From positions 1,426,001 through 1,490,000 of the forward strand of contig OZ245940.1 in the NCBI GenBank assembly GCA_965230045.1: a stretch of 64,000 bases of DNA, given 5' to 3'. Below, in pieces: positions 32,451 to 41,022 of the stretch (its first letter is position 1; each line of letters opens with the position of its first letter). The translations under genes and the position numbers were made by a program. This DNA comes from G963662905 sp965230045. Lineage in GTDB: Bacteria > Bacteroidota > Bacteroidia > Bacteroidales > WRLA01. The notes beneath the pieces were generated by a model. That model did not search any database. It was not told the origin of the DNA and saw only the letters and a program-made list of their open reading frames with translations.

Positions 32451-33363
32451 GAACTACTTTTTTGCGGCCTGATCTTAATTGCGCCAGGCTGATGCCGCCC
32501 AATGCCAATACAATCCCCGCTATTTTTCGTGCGTCAAAACTTTCATCAACCACCAGCCAGGCAAAAATGGCTGTAAATGCGGGAATGAAATTTGTGAATA
32601 TCGCCGTACGGCTTACCCCAATGACCCTTGTGCTGTATGTATAAAATACAAAAGCCAGGGAGCTGCCCAAAACAGCCAGCCAGAAAAGCGAACTGATCAG
32701 CTCACTTGTAAATTGTGTTTGCAATACATTTTTCCATTCAAAAATGAGAAAGAACGGAAGAAACATAAAAATACCAGCAAGGTTTTGCCACGCAATGACG
32801 GAAAAGGGATTGTATTTGATGGCCAGCGGTTTCAATAAAATGGAGTAGGCAATGGCTACAATAACAGCAAAAACCAGGCTGAAAACGCCCAGCCAGGATG
32901 CATTTAAACTGTAATCGGGTTTAATGATCATCAGCATCACGCCAATAATGGAAATGCTTAAACCAATGATATTAAGGGTGCTGAGCTTTTCGCGATACAC
33001 CATCCATGCGGCGATGGGCGTAAAAACCGGGACAAGCGCAATAAAAACAGCGCTTACTGTTGGGGATGAGTATTTTACGCCATAGCTTTCGCCCAAAAAA
33101 TATAAAAAGGGATTGAGCAAAGCCGTAAGCAATACCAAACCGATGTCTTTTCGGTCGGGCAGCATCCGGATACGCATAATTTTCATCAGGCTGAAAAGCA
33201 AAACGGAGCTGATGCTTAAACGGAAAAGCAAGATGCTTACGGGCTCAAGGTATTTGAGGCAGATATCGGTCCAGACAAAAGTCAGTCCCCAGAAGAACAT
33301 GGCCAGCGTAATGGCTGCATAAACCCTGAGGTTTTGTCCGCTTTTAGCTCCTTCCTGATTCAT
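32443..33363 (-). CDS. EamA (DMT-family) drug/metabolite transporter
   Basis: 306 residues with ten hydrophobic segments arranged as two EamA repeats (AITLAMFFWGLTFVWTDICL ... SVLLFSLMKIMR; LGVFSLVFAVIVAIAYSILL ... GSSLAFVFYTYSTRVIG). The second repeat carries the typical AWLVVDESFDARKIAGIVL. An inner-membrane exporter, substrate unknown. It overlaps the methyltransferase gene upstream by 20 bases and the RNase H gene downstream by 8, so the three form an operon. Confidence 0.88.
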   Translation of the reverse strand: MNQEGAKSGQNLRVYAAITLAMFFWGLTFVWTDICLKYLEPVSILLFRLSISSVLLFSLMKIMRIRMLPDRKDIGLVLLTALLNPFLYFLGESYGVKYSSPTVSAVFIALVPVFTPIAAWMVYREKLSTLNIIGLSISIIGVMLMIIKPDYSLNASWLGVFSLVFAVIVAIAYSILLKPLAIKYNPFSVIAWQNLAGIFMFLPFFLIFEWKNVLQTQFTSELISSLFWLAVLGSSLAFVFYTYSTRVIGVSRTAIFTNFIPAFTAIFAWLVVDESFDARKIAGIVLALGGISLAQLRSGRKKVVHG

Positions 33364-34087
33364 TAAGTAGATTGGTTTTGTGTTTCAATGTTCTTAAGAT
33401 CAATGCAATAAGAGCTGATACGCCAAGCGCATAGCTTGAAGGCCGGTTAAAATCAACACTTCCGAACAAAAACCATGAGCGTAGAACATCAATAAAAAAG
33501 AATCCGAGCACCGTAGCCAGCACGCCGGAATATTCGCGGCGCAAAACCGAAATAAAGCTAAATGGGATATCGCCTTTTTGGTATTTGGAGAAGGCCGGTA
33601 AAAACGCAGGCGCTTTTAAAGACCAATCAAGATATTGCTGGCCGAATTTCCGTTCCAGAAAGCGTTCCTCTGCAAACATAATACGTTCATAATAAAGCCA
33701 GTAGGCCAGGGAAACGATAATTACAAAATATATATTGAAGGTGTAAACCACGATACCAATCCACATCAGGTAATTGCCCAGGTAAAGCGGATGGCGCACC
33801 ATCGAGTAAATCCCTTTGGTGTTCAGACTCATGGCAACTTGTTTGTTTCGGTTTCGCCCGGATGTTCCATGCGGAGTAGTGCCAATTGACCAAGCACGAA
33901 CGATTTGCCCCATAAAACTCAGTACAATAGCCACAATGCTGACCCAAAAGCGGGCATTGGCATTTAATCCGCCGTTTCCGCTCAAATAAATTACCGGAAC
34001 AGCGAGGATAAATAAAATCACGGGAATTTGCCCGCGATGACGAAACAGATAATTGCCGCTTTTTTCGAAGGAATGTACTAATGCCAT
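33344..34087 (-). CDS. Isoprenylcysteine carboxyl methyltransferase-like membrane protein
   Basis: 247 residues with five or six hydrophobic helices. The ICMT/PEMT motif GIYSMVRHPLYLGNYLMWIG (RHPxYxG) and the downstream ERIMFAEERFLERKFGQQYL are diagnostic of SAM-dependent membrane methyltransferases. In bacteria, members methylate lipids or lipid A phosphate (LmtA in Leptospira); the substrate here is not known. A TACTTTTG box lies at 34107-34114 on the reverse strand. It begins the operon with the EamA transporter and RNase H. Confidence 0.8.
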   Translation of the reverse strand: MALVHSFEKSGNYLFRHRGQIPVILFILAVPVIYLSGNGGLNANARFWVSIVAIVLSFMGQIVRAWSIGTTPHGTSGRNRNKQVAMSLNTKGIYSMVRHPLYLGNYLMWIGIVVYTFNIYFVIIVSLAYWLYYERIMFAEERFLERKFGQQYLDWSLKAPAFLPAFSKYQKGDIPFSFISVLRREYSGVLATVLGFFFIDVLRSWFLFGSVDFNRPSSYALGVSALIALILRTLKHKTNLLNESGRS

Positions 34088-34132
34088 GATTCTTTTTTAA
34101 GTGGCGCAAAAGTAGGAATTTTTCAGCGGACA

Positions 34133-34696
34133 TCATTCCTGAATGCCATTGTATGAAACGCTATCCCAAATGTTCCAATGCAGATTGTCATCCTTCCATT
34201 TGTCTTTTGGTTTTTCATTTCCGTCAGGAAACCCAATTGGGATGACATTCAGCGGAATGATGTGTTCCGGCAGCTTCAGGGTGTCCGTAACGATTTCCAT
34301 GCGCTCTTTGGCAGGATACGCCGCTGTCCATACAGCGCCCAGCCCCATGCTTTCAGCTGCCAGCAGGATGTTTTGGGTTGCAGCAGAACAGTCCTGAATC
34401 CAGAATTGTTGTTCCCATCCTGGAAGGCTTTTGGATAAATCACCGCAAACGACAATGGCTGCATGTGCTTTCAATAACATTTTGGCATAAGGGAGTTTGC
34501 TTCCCAAAGCATCGAGGAGCAGGCGGTCATCAATGGCGATAAATGCCCAAGGCTGCTTGTTCACTGCCGAAGGCGCTGCCATCCCGGCTTTGGCCAAAAG
34601 TGTCAGTTGTTCGCGATCCGGCTTAAGGCTGCTGAATTTCCGCACGCTTTTGCGCTTAAGGATGGTTGCGATTGCAGGAAAATTATTTGATTCCAT
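34133..34696 (-). CDS. Nitroreductase-family flavoprotein
   Basis: 187 residues. FMN-binding motifs: KRKSVRKFSSLKP at the N-terminus, AAPSAVNKQPWAFIAIDD, the DCSAATQNILLAAESMGLGAVW helix and the C-terminal KPKDKWKDDNLHWNIW. Such enzymes reduce nitro groups, quinones or flavins with NAD(P)H; the physiological substrate is not evident. It precedes the ICMT-like gene in the same direction with a gap of 45 bases. Confidence 0.9.
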   Translation of the reverse strand: MESNNFPAIATILKRKSVRKFSSLKPDREQLTLLAKAGMAAPSAVNKQPWAFIAIDDRLLLDALGSKLPYAKMLLKAHAAIVVCGDLSKSLPGWEQQFWIQDCSAATQNILLAAESMGLGAVWTAAYPAKERMEIVTDTLKLPEHIIPLNVIPIGFPDGNEKPKDKWKDDNLHWNIWDSVSYNGIQE

Positions 34697-34762
34697 ATTG
34701 TTGATTATTATTAGGTTAGGCTAATTCATTAAAAATTTTATAAAACATATCTTATAATATAT

Positions 34763-34793
34763 TTTGATATAAATATTTGAGTTTATACTTTTG
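34763..34793 (+). promoter_or_regulatory. Complete Bacteroidota promoter (-33 TTTG, -7 TACTTTTG)
   Basis: TTTG at 34763-34766 and TACTTTTG at 34786-34793, spaced by 19 bases: the best match to the Bacteroidota consensus in the window. Transcription should begin near 34800, 26 bases before the OMP gene. Confidence 0.75.
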
Positions 34794-34825
34794 CTCATCA
34801 AAGTTAAATTTAATAAAAAGTAGTC

Positions 34826-35752
34826 ATGCGAAGAATTTTAGTTATTATTTTGTTTCTTACTGTTGCCAATGGTATTTCAATTGCACAAAACCAGTTGCAG
34901 GATATTGTATATCTGAAAAATGGCAGTATTATTAAAGGAGTCATTGTGGAGCAATGGCCTGGGCAAAGCCTAAAAATAAAAACTTCAGATGGGAGGATCT
35001 ACGTGTATCAGATGGATGAAGTAGAGCGCATGGTACGTGAAGAACAAAATGTAGAAAAAGGAGAGGTTCAGACTGTAAAAAAGGAGTCAATTAAAAATGA
35101 ACCAGTTGTCGAAAAGGAAAAAGCATCAGTAAAGGATTTCAAACAATGGCAACTCGGTGTTAATATTGGCCCTTGTATGCCACTCGGTGATTTTAAAAAT
35201 GTTTCGTTTGCTTCCACCGGACTTAGTCTTGGTTTGGATTTTGGCGTGTGGTTTAATCCTAATATTGGCCTGATGGTGAGTTATTTTGGGAATGGCTTTC
35301 CTTTAAATATTGAGGAATCACAGATTGGCCTGGGGGAAATGTTTGGAGTAAACTCCTACAATGTGCATGTTGCCGAGGCTACGATAGGAATTGGAGGCTT
35401 TATGGGGGGTATAGGTGTTGCTAGCGGAGGTGATGTTCGGTTTACCGGACGGCTGCTGGTCGGTGCTGTTTCTTTAACTTATCCCGAACTGGATTATTAT
35501 ATCAATTCCCCTGATCAATGGATTCTTCAAGATGAAATAAACGAAAGCTCTTTGGGTTTGGATTTAGGAATAGGGCTTTCGATCAAAATGTCAGAGTTGC
35601 TGAGTTTAGATTTTCACTGTGATTATAAAGCTTCGCACTTTGATATTAAAAATGCCAGAGTCACGATTGCTGGAATGGGCACTCAATATGGTGAAGGCGA
35701 AGTAACTTATTCGTCGCTTGATTTAGTTGCATCATTGAAATTTCATTTTTAA
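34826..35752 (+). CDS. Outer-membrane beta-barrel protein with N-terminal small beta domain
   Basis: 308 residues. Signal peptide 1-20 (MRRILVIILFLTVANGISIA). Residues 27-65 form a small domain (DIVYLKNGSIIKGVIVEQWP ... SDGRIYVYQMDEVERMV) that recurs in Bacteroidota envelope proteins. A charged linker rich in Lys/Glu (70-105) leads to a beta-barrel-like region with alternating Gly/aromatic strands ending in ...LKFHF, the C-terminal aromatic of outer-membrane proteins. Function unknown. Confidence 0.75.
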   Translation: MRRILVIILFLTVANGISIAQNQLQDIVYLKNGSIIKGVIVEQWPGQSLKIKTSDGRIYVYQMDEVERMVREEQNVEKGEVQTVKKESIKNEPVVEKEKASVKDFKQWQLGVNIGPCMPLGDFKNVSFASTGLSLGLDFGVWFNPNIGLMVSYFGNGFPLNIEESQIGLGEMFGVNSYNVHVAEATIGIGGFMGGIGVASGGDVRFTGRLLVGAVSLTYPELDYYINSPDQWILQDEINESSLGLDLGIGLSIKMSELLSLDFHCDYKASHFDIKNARVTIAGMGTQYGEGEVTYSSLDLVASLKFHF

Positions 35753-35760
35753 TTCAATAA

Positions 35761-35794
35761 AAAAAATGACCCGTTTCTGAGCGGGTCGTTTTTT
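35761..35794. terminator. Terminator after the OMP gene
   Basis: AAAAAATGACCCG-TTTCTGAG-CGGGTCGTTTTTT, a stem with A and T tails on both sides, likely bidirectional. Confidence 0.8.
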
Positions 35795-35869
35795 ATCTGA
35801 TTTAAGCCTTTATCGCTGTATTTTACATAACGGATGATTGTTATTATAATTTTTATTCAGCTAAGGCTT

Positions 35870-35973
35870 ATAGATTTCTCAGTCGGCAATGCCCTCACCC
35901 TGCTTCCTGATAATAAAAAATGGTCATTTCGACCAAAACACAAAGCACAGTGGTGTGTTGCCGGGAGAAATCT
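35870..35973. repeat. Small palindromic repeat (AGATTTCTC...GGAGAAATCT)
   Basis: ATAGATTTCTC on the left and GGGAGAAATCT on the right, with TCATTTCGACC in between. The same module is nested in both copies of the TAGAGGTCAGTA element (17434-17610 and 52381-52583), so this is a stand-alone or decayed version. It fills most of the gap 35795-36111; nothing else is seen there. Confidence 0.6.
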
Positions 35974-36111
35974 TATTTTCCCTATAAACTATTGTTAATG
36001 AGTGATTTTTTATATAAAATGGATCATAATCGGTGATTTCTGATTATCGAATCCATTTGTGTTTATGCCGTGAATAAACCTACATTTAGAATTCAGCCGC
36101 CTTTGTATAAT

Positions 36112-36747
36112 CTACCGCACAAAATTCGTGTACTTCTTGGCTTCCAGTTCCGGTGCTGCTATTTTGCCTTTCCCGTTTTCGACAAGTTTCAATATCCAGG
36201 CCATATTTTTTCCTAAAATGCGCATTATCTGAACACCTTCTTCATCCTGATGGATATCTCCGGGCCGGGTTCCGTGTATTACATTCCAGTAATTGGATGT
36301 TGCCAGGATCATTTCCGAATAATTAAGATAGTGGTTCAGCTCATTAAAAGTGGGCAGGCCACCTGAACGCCTTACGGCTACAACCGATGCGCCAACCTTA
36401 TGGCGAAACATGGAATCATTGGCGCCGGCAACATAAAAAGCACGGTCGAGGAAGGCTTTCATATTGGCCGCAACAGCAGAATAATGCACGGGCGAGCCCA
36501 ACAGAATCCCGTCAGCTTGTTTCATTTTTTCGATCCAATGGCTTACATAATCGGTTTTTATGACGCACTTTCCATCGCGCTTTTTGAAACACTGATTACA
36601 GCCCATACATCCGCGGATATCCTGACTTCCAACCTGAATGATTTCCGTTTCAATGGCTTCTTTTTCCAATTCGTCGCATACCAGTTTTACTGCCTGATAA
36701 GTATTGCCTTCTTTTCTTGGGCTGCCGTTAAATGCTATTACTTTCAT
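36112..36747 (-). CDS. Flavodoxin-fold NADPH-dependent FMN reductase (iron-sulfur-flavoprotein-like)
   Basis: 211 residues. The FMN phosphate loop SPRKEGNTYQAV is at residues 9-20 and the flavin-ring motif GSPVHYSAVAANMKAFLDR near 84. It has a CMGCNQCFKKRDGKC cluster near 47-61 (four Cys), like iron-sulfur flavoproteins of anaerobes, which would bind a [4Fe-4S] cluster. Its upstream region is occupied by the inverted-repeat element 36820-37165. Confidence 0.85.
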   Translation of the reverse strand: MKVIAFNGSPRKEGNTYQAVKLVCDELEKEAIETEIIQVGSQDIRGCMGCNQCFKKRDGKCVIKTDYVSHWIEKMKQADGILLGSPVHYSAVAANMKAFLDRAFYVAGANDSMFRHKVGASVVAVRRSGGLPTFNELNHYLNYSEMILATSNYWNVIHGTRPGDIHQDEEGVQIMRILGKNMAWILKLVENGKGKIAAPELEAKKYTNFVR

Positions 36748-36819
36748 GTGTTTTATTTTTGTTTAATTTATTGTTAATGAATAGCTTGTTGGAGGAATAA
36801 GCGGGTTTAAAAAATCTTT

Positions 36820-37165
36820 TGTGGTTCTACGAAGAATTTCGTGGGTAATCATAAAATTTGAGATTAAAAATATTGAAAAATATGACTTCCAACAGATTCC
36901 TCCCTCCCGATAACTATCGGGACAAAGCCTTAATCACTTCGTTTGGCTTTGTTCTGGTCGGAATGACGCTGTTTAACATGTGTTTAAGGCAAATGAGGCG
37001 AGGACGTATTTGAGATAAATTATTGTGTCCTCGCCTCATTTGCCCCAAGACTTTTTAAAACGCGTCATTCCGACAAAGTTTTCCGAAGCATGAGGAAGGC
37101 TTTGGAGGAATCTGTTGGAGATCTAACTTTTGTATTTCCACGAAATTCCCAATAGAACCTCTTTT
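36820..37165. repeat. Dispersed inverted-repeat element, copy B
   Basis: The left end (GGTTCTACGAAGAATTTCGTGG, slightly split here by position) and the right end as complement (GGTTCTATTGGGAATTTCGTGG) form imperfect terminal inverted repeats of about 22 bases. The interior repeats the copy-A sequence: CAGATTCCTCCCTCCCGATA, the GACAAAGCC hairpin, GGCAAATGAGGCGAGGAC and its complement, and GAGGAATCTGTTGG on the right. No protein. It separates the flavodoxin-like gene from a reverse-strand TACCTTTG box at 37167-37174. Confidence 0.7.
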
Positions 37166-37244
37166 GCAAAGGTAGGGCGATTTCAGGTTTTATCGTATTT
37201 TTTCGGATTATCTGTTTGTGAGGCCCGTATCCCCACCGTCCAAA

Positions 37245-37279
37245 AGAAAAAAACTGCCCCGGCAAACAGGACAGTTTTC
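37245..37279 (-). terminator. Terminator after the carboxyltransferase operon
   Basis: Reverse-strand stem AAAACTGTCC-TGTTTGCC-GGGGCAGTTTT followed by T-rich sequence, 35 bases beyond the oadA-like stop. Confidence 0.65.
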
Positions 37280-37313
37280 GAATTATAGAAAAGCAAAAAA
37301 GAGTAGATTGAGA

Positions 37314-39233
37314 TTATTCTTCTGGTTCTACCACCATGAGCACATCTCCCTTGGAAACTGAATCGCCGCTTTCGAATTTGATTTCTTTTACGGTGCCTTT
37401 AACAGTTGCATCCAGGTTGTTCATCATTTTCATGGCTTCGAGTACTACGAGTGTTTCGCCAACTTCTACTTTATCACCAACATTTTTCTTGAATTCCACG
37501 ATCATTCCGGGAATCGGGGCAGTGAGGCTTCCGCTTGCCACAACTTCTTTGGCTTTGGCTTCTTTTTTACGTCGTGGGCGGGCTGCGCCACCAACATTCA
37601 CGGTTGCGTTCGGATCATTGATTTCCACGCTGAACGTATCGCCATCAACCGTAACTTCAAATTCGCGGGTGCAATTGGTGCCATTGCCTTTTGAAGTGAG
37701 TTCGCCCGAAAGTGCTTTGCGTACGAGCTCGTCTTCTTTTTCTACCTGAGCCATTGTCTTTGGTTTAAACTCAGAAGGAACAGGCTCTTGTCCGTACTTC
37801 CATTTGAGGAAACGCTTGCCGGTAACCGGATAAAGTGCCATCAATACCTGGTCGTCCAGGTCCTGTGCCAATCCTTTGGAAATCTCTTTTACATGATCCA
37901 TTTCCGGTTCAAGAATGGCGCCCGGACGTTCCGTAATCGGTTTCTGGCCTCGAGGATAATCTGCCAGCGCTTTTTTTCGTACTTCCGGATTGATATCGCG
38001 TGTAGTTTTACCGTAAAGGCCGTAGCAAAGGTCTTTTACCTGCTCGGTAATTTGTGCGTATTCGCCTTCTTCCTTATCGAAAAGTACATTGTTTACAGTT
38101 TGAACGCCAACAATTTGGCTCGTAGGTGTTACCAATGGAATGGTTCCGAGATCTTTGCGTACTTTAGGCAGCAACCGGAACACTTCGTCCAGCTTGTCGA
38201 GTGCATTCATGGCTTTGAGCTGGTTTACCAGGTTTGAAAGCATTCCGCCCGGGGTTTGGTGCAGGATTACGTTGATGTCCGTAATGGCATATTTTGGGTT
38301 ATTGTCGAGATGCTTATATTTTGGAATGTATTTTTCCATTTCCTCGGCAATAGCTGTGATCTTTTTGATGTCCATGCCGGAATCGCGGTTGGTTCCAAGC
38401 AGTGACATAATGATGGGCTCCACAGCTGCGTGCGACGTGCGGTAGGCATATGGCCCGATGCAGGTGTCCACAATATCAATACCGGCTTCGATGGCTTTGA
38501 AAATTGCCAGGTCGCCCATGCCTGATGTAAAGTGGGTGTGCAGGTTCAGCGGGATGTCAGTAAATTTCTTGATTTCGCGCACCAGGTTATAAATATCGTA
38601 TGGCGCAATCAATCCGGCCATATCCTTGATGCAAATCGAATCCACGCCAAAGTCAACCAGTTCTTTGACTTTATTGGTATAATATTCAATATTATAAACA
38701 TCACCGCCTAAACGTGGCTCGGTAAGTGTATAGCAAACTGTCCCCTGAAAATGTTTTCCGTTGTCTTTAATTACTTTGGCGGCAGTTTCGAAATTGCGGT
38801 AATCGTTCAGTGCGTCGAAAACGCGGAAAATATCCATTCCATTGTCAATGGAGCGCTGAACAAAAGCCTGCACTACATCATCGGCATAATTGCGGTAACC
38901 CACAACGTTTTGTCCGCGCAGCAGCATCGAAAAGGGAGTTTTTGGCATGTACTTTTTTAAGGTGCGCAGGCGTTCCCATGGGTCTTCGGCCAGGTAGCGG
39001 TGCATGGTGTCAAATGTTGCGCCACCCCAGGTTTCAACGGCATTATAGCCTGCATTGTCGATCATTTCTGCTACCGGAATCATATCTTCGGTGCGTCCGC
39101 GTGTAGCAAAAAGTGACTGATGTCCGTCGCGAAGGCTTACATCATTGATTTTGATTGGATTCGCGGCAGCCGGACGGTCGGCTGCATATTTAAGTTGGGC
39201 CATTTCCAGTACCCCGTGCTTATCGTATGTCAT
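37314..39233 (-). CDS. oadA: Biotin-dependent oxaloacetate/pyruvate carboxyltransferase subunit (OadA-like) with biotinyl domain
   Basis: 639 residues. The N-terminal carboxyltransferase TIM barrel (INDVSLRDGHQSLFATRGRT, metal-site IPLNLHTHFTSGMG) runs to about 310, the PYC/OadA-type conserved domain to about 500, a linker to 565, and a C-terminal biotinyl domain has the modified Lys in VVLEAMKMMNNLDAT. It moves a carboxyl group between oxaloacetate/pyruvate and biotin. Together with the CoA carboxyltransferase at 39466-41022 it resembles the 5S+1.3S and 12S parts of a methylmalonyl-CoA:pyruvate transcarboxylase. No membrane OadB/MmdB subunit is in the window. Alternative start: ATG at 39203. 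Confidence 0.88.
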   Translation of the reverse strand: MTYDKHGVLEMAQLKYAADRPAAANPIKINDVSLRDGHQSLFATRGRTEDMIPVAEMIDNAGYNAVETWGGATFDTMHRYLAEDPWERLRTLKKYMPKTPFSMLLRGQNVVGYRNYADDVVQAFVQRSIDNGMDIFRVFDALNDYRNFETAAKVIKDNGKHFQGTVCYTLTEPRLGGDVYNIEYYTNKVKELVDFGVDSICIKDMAGLIAPYDIYNLVREIKKFTDIPLNLHTHFTSGMGDLAIFKAIEAGIDIVDTCIGPYAYRTSHAAVEPIIMSLLGTNRDSGMDIKKITAIAEEMEKYIPKYKHLDNNPKYAITDINVILHQTPGGMLSNLVNQLKAMNALDKLDEVFRLLPKVRKDLGTIPLVTPTSQIVGVQTVNNVLFDKEEGEYAQITEQVKDLCYGLYGKTTRDINPEVRKKALADYPRGQKPITERPGAILEPEMDHVKEISKGLAQDLDDQVLMALYPVTGKRFLKWKYGQEPVPSEFKPKTMAQVEKEDELVRKALSGELTSKGNGTNCTREFEVTVDGDTFSVEINDPNATVNVGGAARPRRKKEAKAKEVVASGSLTAPIPGMIVEFKKNVGDKVEVGETLVVLEAMKMMNNLDATVKGTVKEIKFESGDSVSKGDVLMVVEPEE

Positions 39234-39272
39234 TGTTTTATTTTTTTGTTTGTGTTGTTTGGTGTAAGGAGT

Positions 39273-39464
39273 CTATCGAAGCGGGAGGCTGCGTCCACGC
39301 CTTTGTGCGCGCAAACGGTTCTCCATATTGTTTTGTTTGGCGGCATCACCCCAAATATTATTTACAGCATTTTCATTCTTTGCAACAGCTTCTTTGCTGA
39401 GATAATAGGTGACTGCAACAATTGCCGCTTTTTTCTTCTTTTCGTACAAAGTCATTTCAGCCAT
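39273..39464 (-). CDS. Small basic protein between carboxyltransferase subunits, 63 aa
   Basis: Sequence starts MAEMTLYEKKKKAAIVAVTY and continues YLSKEAVAKNENAVNNIWGD, then a basic RLRAQRRGRSLPLR tail. It occupies the place where OadG/MmdD-like gamma/delta subunits lie in related operons, but it lacks their N-terminal transmembrane helix and long Pro/Ala linker. The stop-to-start distances (1 base after the upstream gene, about 40 before the next) show that it is in the operon. It could tether or stabilise the carboxyltransferase complex; function is inferred from position only. Confidence 0.72.
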   Translation of the reverse strand: MAEMTLYEKKKKAAIVAVTYYLSKEAVAKNENAVNNIWGDAAKQNNMENRLRAQRRGRSLPLR

Positions 39465-39465
39465 A

Positions 39466-41022
39466 TTACAATGGGATATTTCCGTGTTTCTTCGGAGGTA
39501 AAACTTCGTTTTTATTGCACATGGCTTCTAAGCTGCTAATGAGGCGCCTGCGTGTTTCACTCGGCAAAATCACATCATCTATATAACCACGTTTGGCTGC
39601 CAGATAAGGCACATTAAAGGCTTCTTCGTATTCTTTGATTTTTTCTGCCGTTTTGGCAACCGGATCATCAGCTGCTTTGATCTCTTTTTTGTAGGTCGAG
39701 ATTACTTCTACAGCGCCTTTTGCTCCCATTACAGCAATTTCTGCAGTTGGCCAGGCAAATACCATATCGGCCCCCAGCGGTTTGGAACACATCGCCAAAT
39801 AGGCGCCACCATAATCTTTGCGTGTTACTACGGTGAATTTCGGTACGGTTGCTTCGGCATAGCTCCAAAGCAGTTTTGCGCCGTGGCGGATGATGCCGCC
39901 CAGCTCCTGATCAACGCCTGGAAGATAGCCCGGTACATCCACGAATGTGATCATCGGGATGTTGAACGCATCGCAGGTGCGCACAAAACGGCTGATTTTA
40001 TCCGAAGCATCAATATCGAGGCAGCCGGCCTGAATCATAGGCTGGTTGGCAATAATACCTACCGAACGGTTGTTGAGGCGGCCAAAACCAACAATGGCGT
40101 TTTCGGCATAATGCTCATGAACCTCAAAGAAATCATTGTCGTCGAGAATGTTTTCGATGATGGTTTTCATATCGTAAGGGATATTGGCCTCATCGGGGAT
40201 GATGCTGTCGAGTTCCTCGCAAATACGTTCGGGATCGTCGCCCATTGGGATCTGAGGTGTTTCTTCCAGATTGTTTGCGGGCAGAAAATCAAGCAGGTCC
40301 TTAATGGCTTCTATGGTTTCTTCATCGCTTTCGCAGGCAAAATGTGCATTGCCGCTTTTGGTATTGTGTACCATGGCGCCGCCCAGCTCTTCAAATGTGG
40401 TTTCTTCACCGGTTACGGTTTTGATCACATAAGGGCTGGTGATGAACATATGGCTTTGTTTTTTCACCATAAACACGAAATCGGTCATAGCAGGTGAATA
40501 TACAGCGCCGCCTGCGCAGGGGCCCATAATGGCCGAAATCTGTGGGATAACACCCGAAGCGCGTGAATTGCGCATAAAAATTTCACCATAACCTTTCAGT
40601 GCGTCCACGCCTTCTTCTACGCGGGCACCACCTGAATCGTTGAGTCCAACAACCGGAGCGCCGGCTTTAACGGCCAAATCCATAATCTTACAGATTTTTG
40701 CAGCATGCATTTCGCCCAAAGAACCTCCACGGGATGTGAAATCCTGAGAATAAGCAAAAACATGACGGTCATTAACTTTTCCGTGACCAATGATCACGCC
40801 ATCCGAAGGTATCTCAATTTTCTCCATGCCAAAATTTGTGGAGCGGTGACCAACAAATTTGTCGATCTCCTGAAACGTTCCTTCATCAAATAGTAAACCG
40901 AGTCTTTCACGGGCCGATAATTTGCCCTTTTCGTGTTGTTTGGCAACTCTTGCTTCGCCTCCCATCTCTTCTACCTTCTCCCTCTTCTTTTTCAAGAGTT
41001 CAATTTTGTCTGATACTTTCAT
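39466..41022 (-). CDS. mmdA: Acyl-CoA carboxyltransferase (methylmalonyl/propionyl-CoA type)
   Basis: 518 residues, crotonase-like fold doubled, of the PCCB/MmdA/12S family. Characteristic stretches: KGKLSARERLGLLFDEGTF, VVGLNDSGGARVEEGVDALK, GPCAGGAVYSPAMTDFVFMV, FVDVPGYLPGVDQELGGIIR, GAKLLWSYAEATVPK, RKDYGGAYLAMCSKPLGADM and PTAEIAVMGAKGAVE. It transfers carboxyl between (2S)-methylmalonyl-CoA/propionyl-CoA and biotin. First gene of the operon with the 63-residue protein and the OadA-like subunit; the upstream gap holds no recognised promoter box. Confidence 0.93.
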   Translation of the reverse strand: MKVSDKIELLKKKREKVEEMGGEARVAKQHEKGKLSARERLGLLFDEGTFQEIDKFVGHRSTNFGMEKIEIPSDGVIIGHGKVNDRHVFAYSQDFTSRGGSLGEMHAAKICKIMDLAVKAGAPVVGLNDSGGARVEEGVDALKGYGEIFMRNSRASGVIPQISAIMGPCAGGAVYSPAMTDFVFMVKKQSHMFITSPYVIKTVTGEETTFEELGGAMVHNTKSGNAHFACESDEETIEAIKDLLDFLPANNLEETPQIPMGDDPERICEELDSIIPDEANIPYDMKTIIENILDDNDFFEVHEHYAENAIVGFGRLNNRSVGIIANQPMIQAGCLDIDASDKISRFVRTCDAFNIPMITFVDVPGYLPGVDQELGGIIRHGAKLLWSYAEATVPKFTVVTRKDYGGAYLAMCSKPLGADMVFAWPTAEIAVMGAKGAVEVISTYKKEIKAADDPVAKTAEKIKEYEEAFNVPYLAAKRGYIDDVILPSETRRRLISSLEAMCNKNEVLPPKKHGNIPL

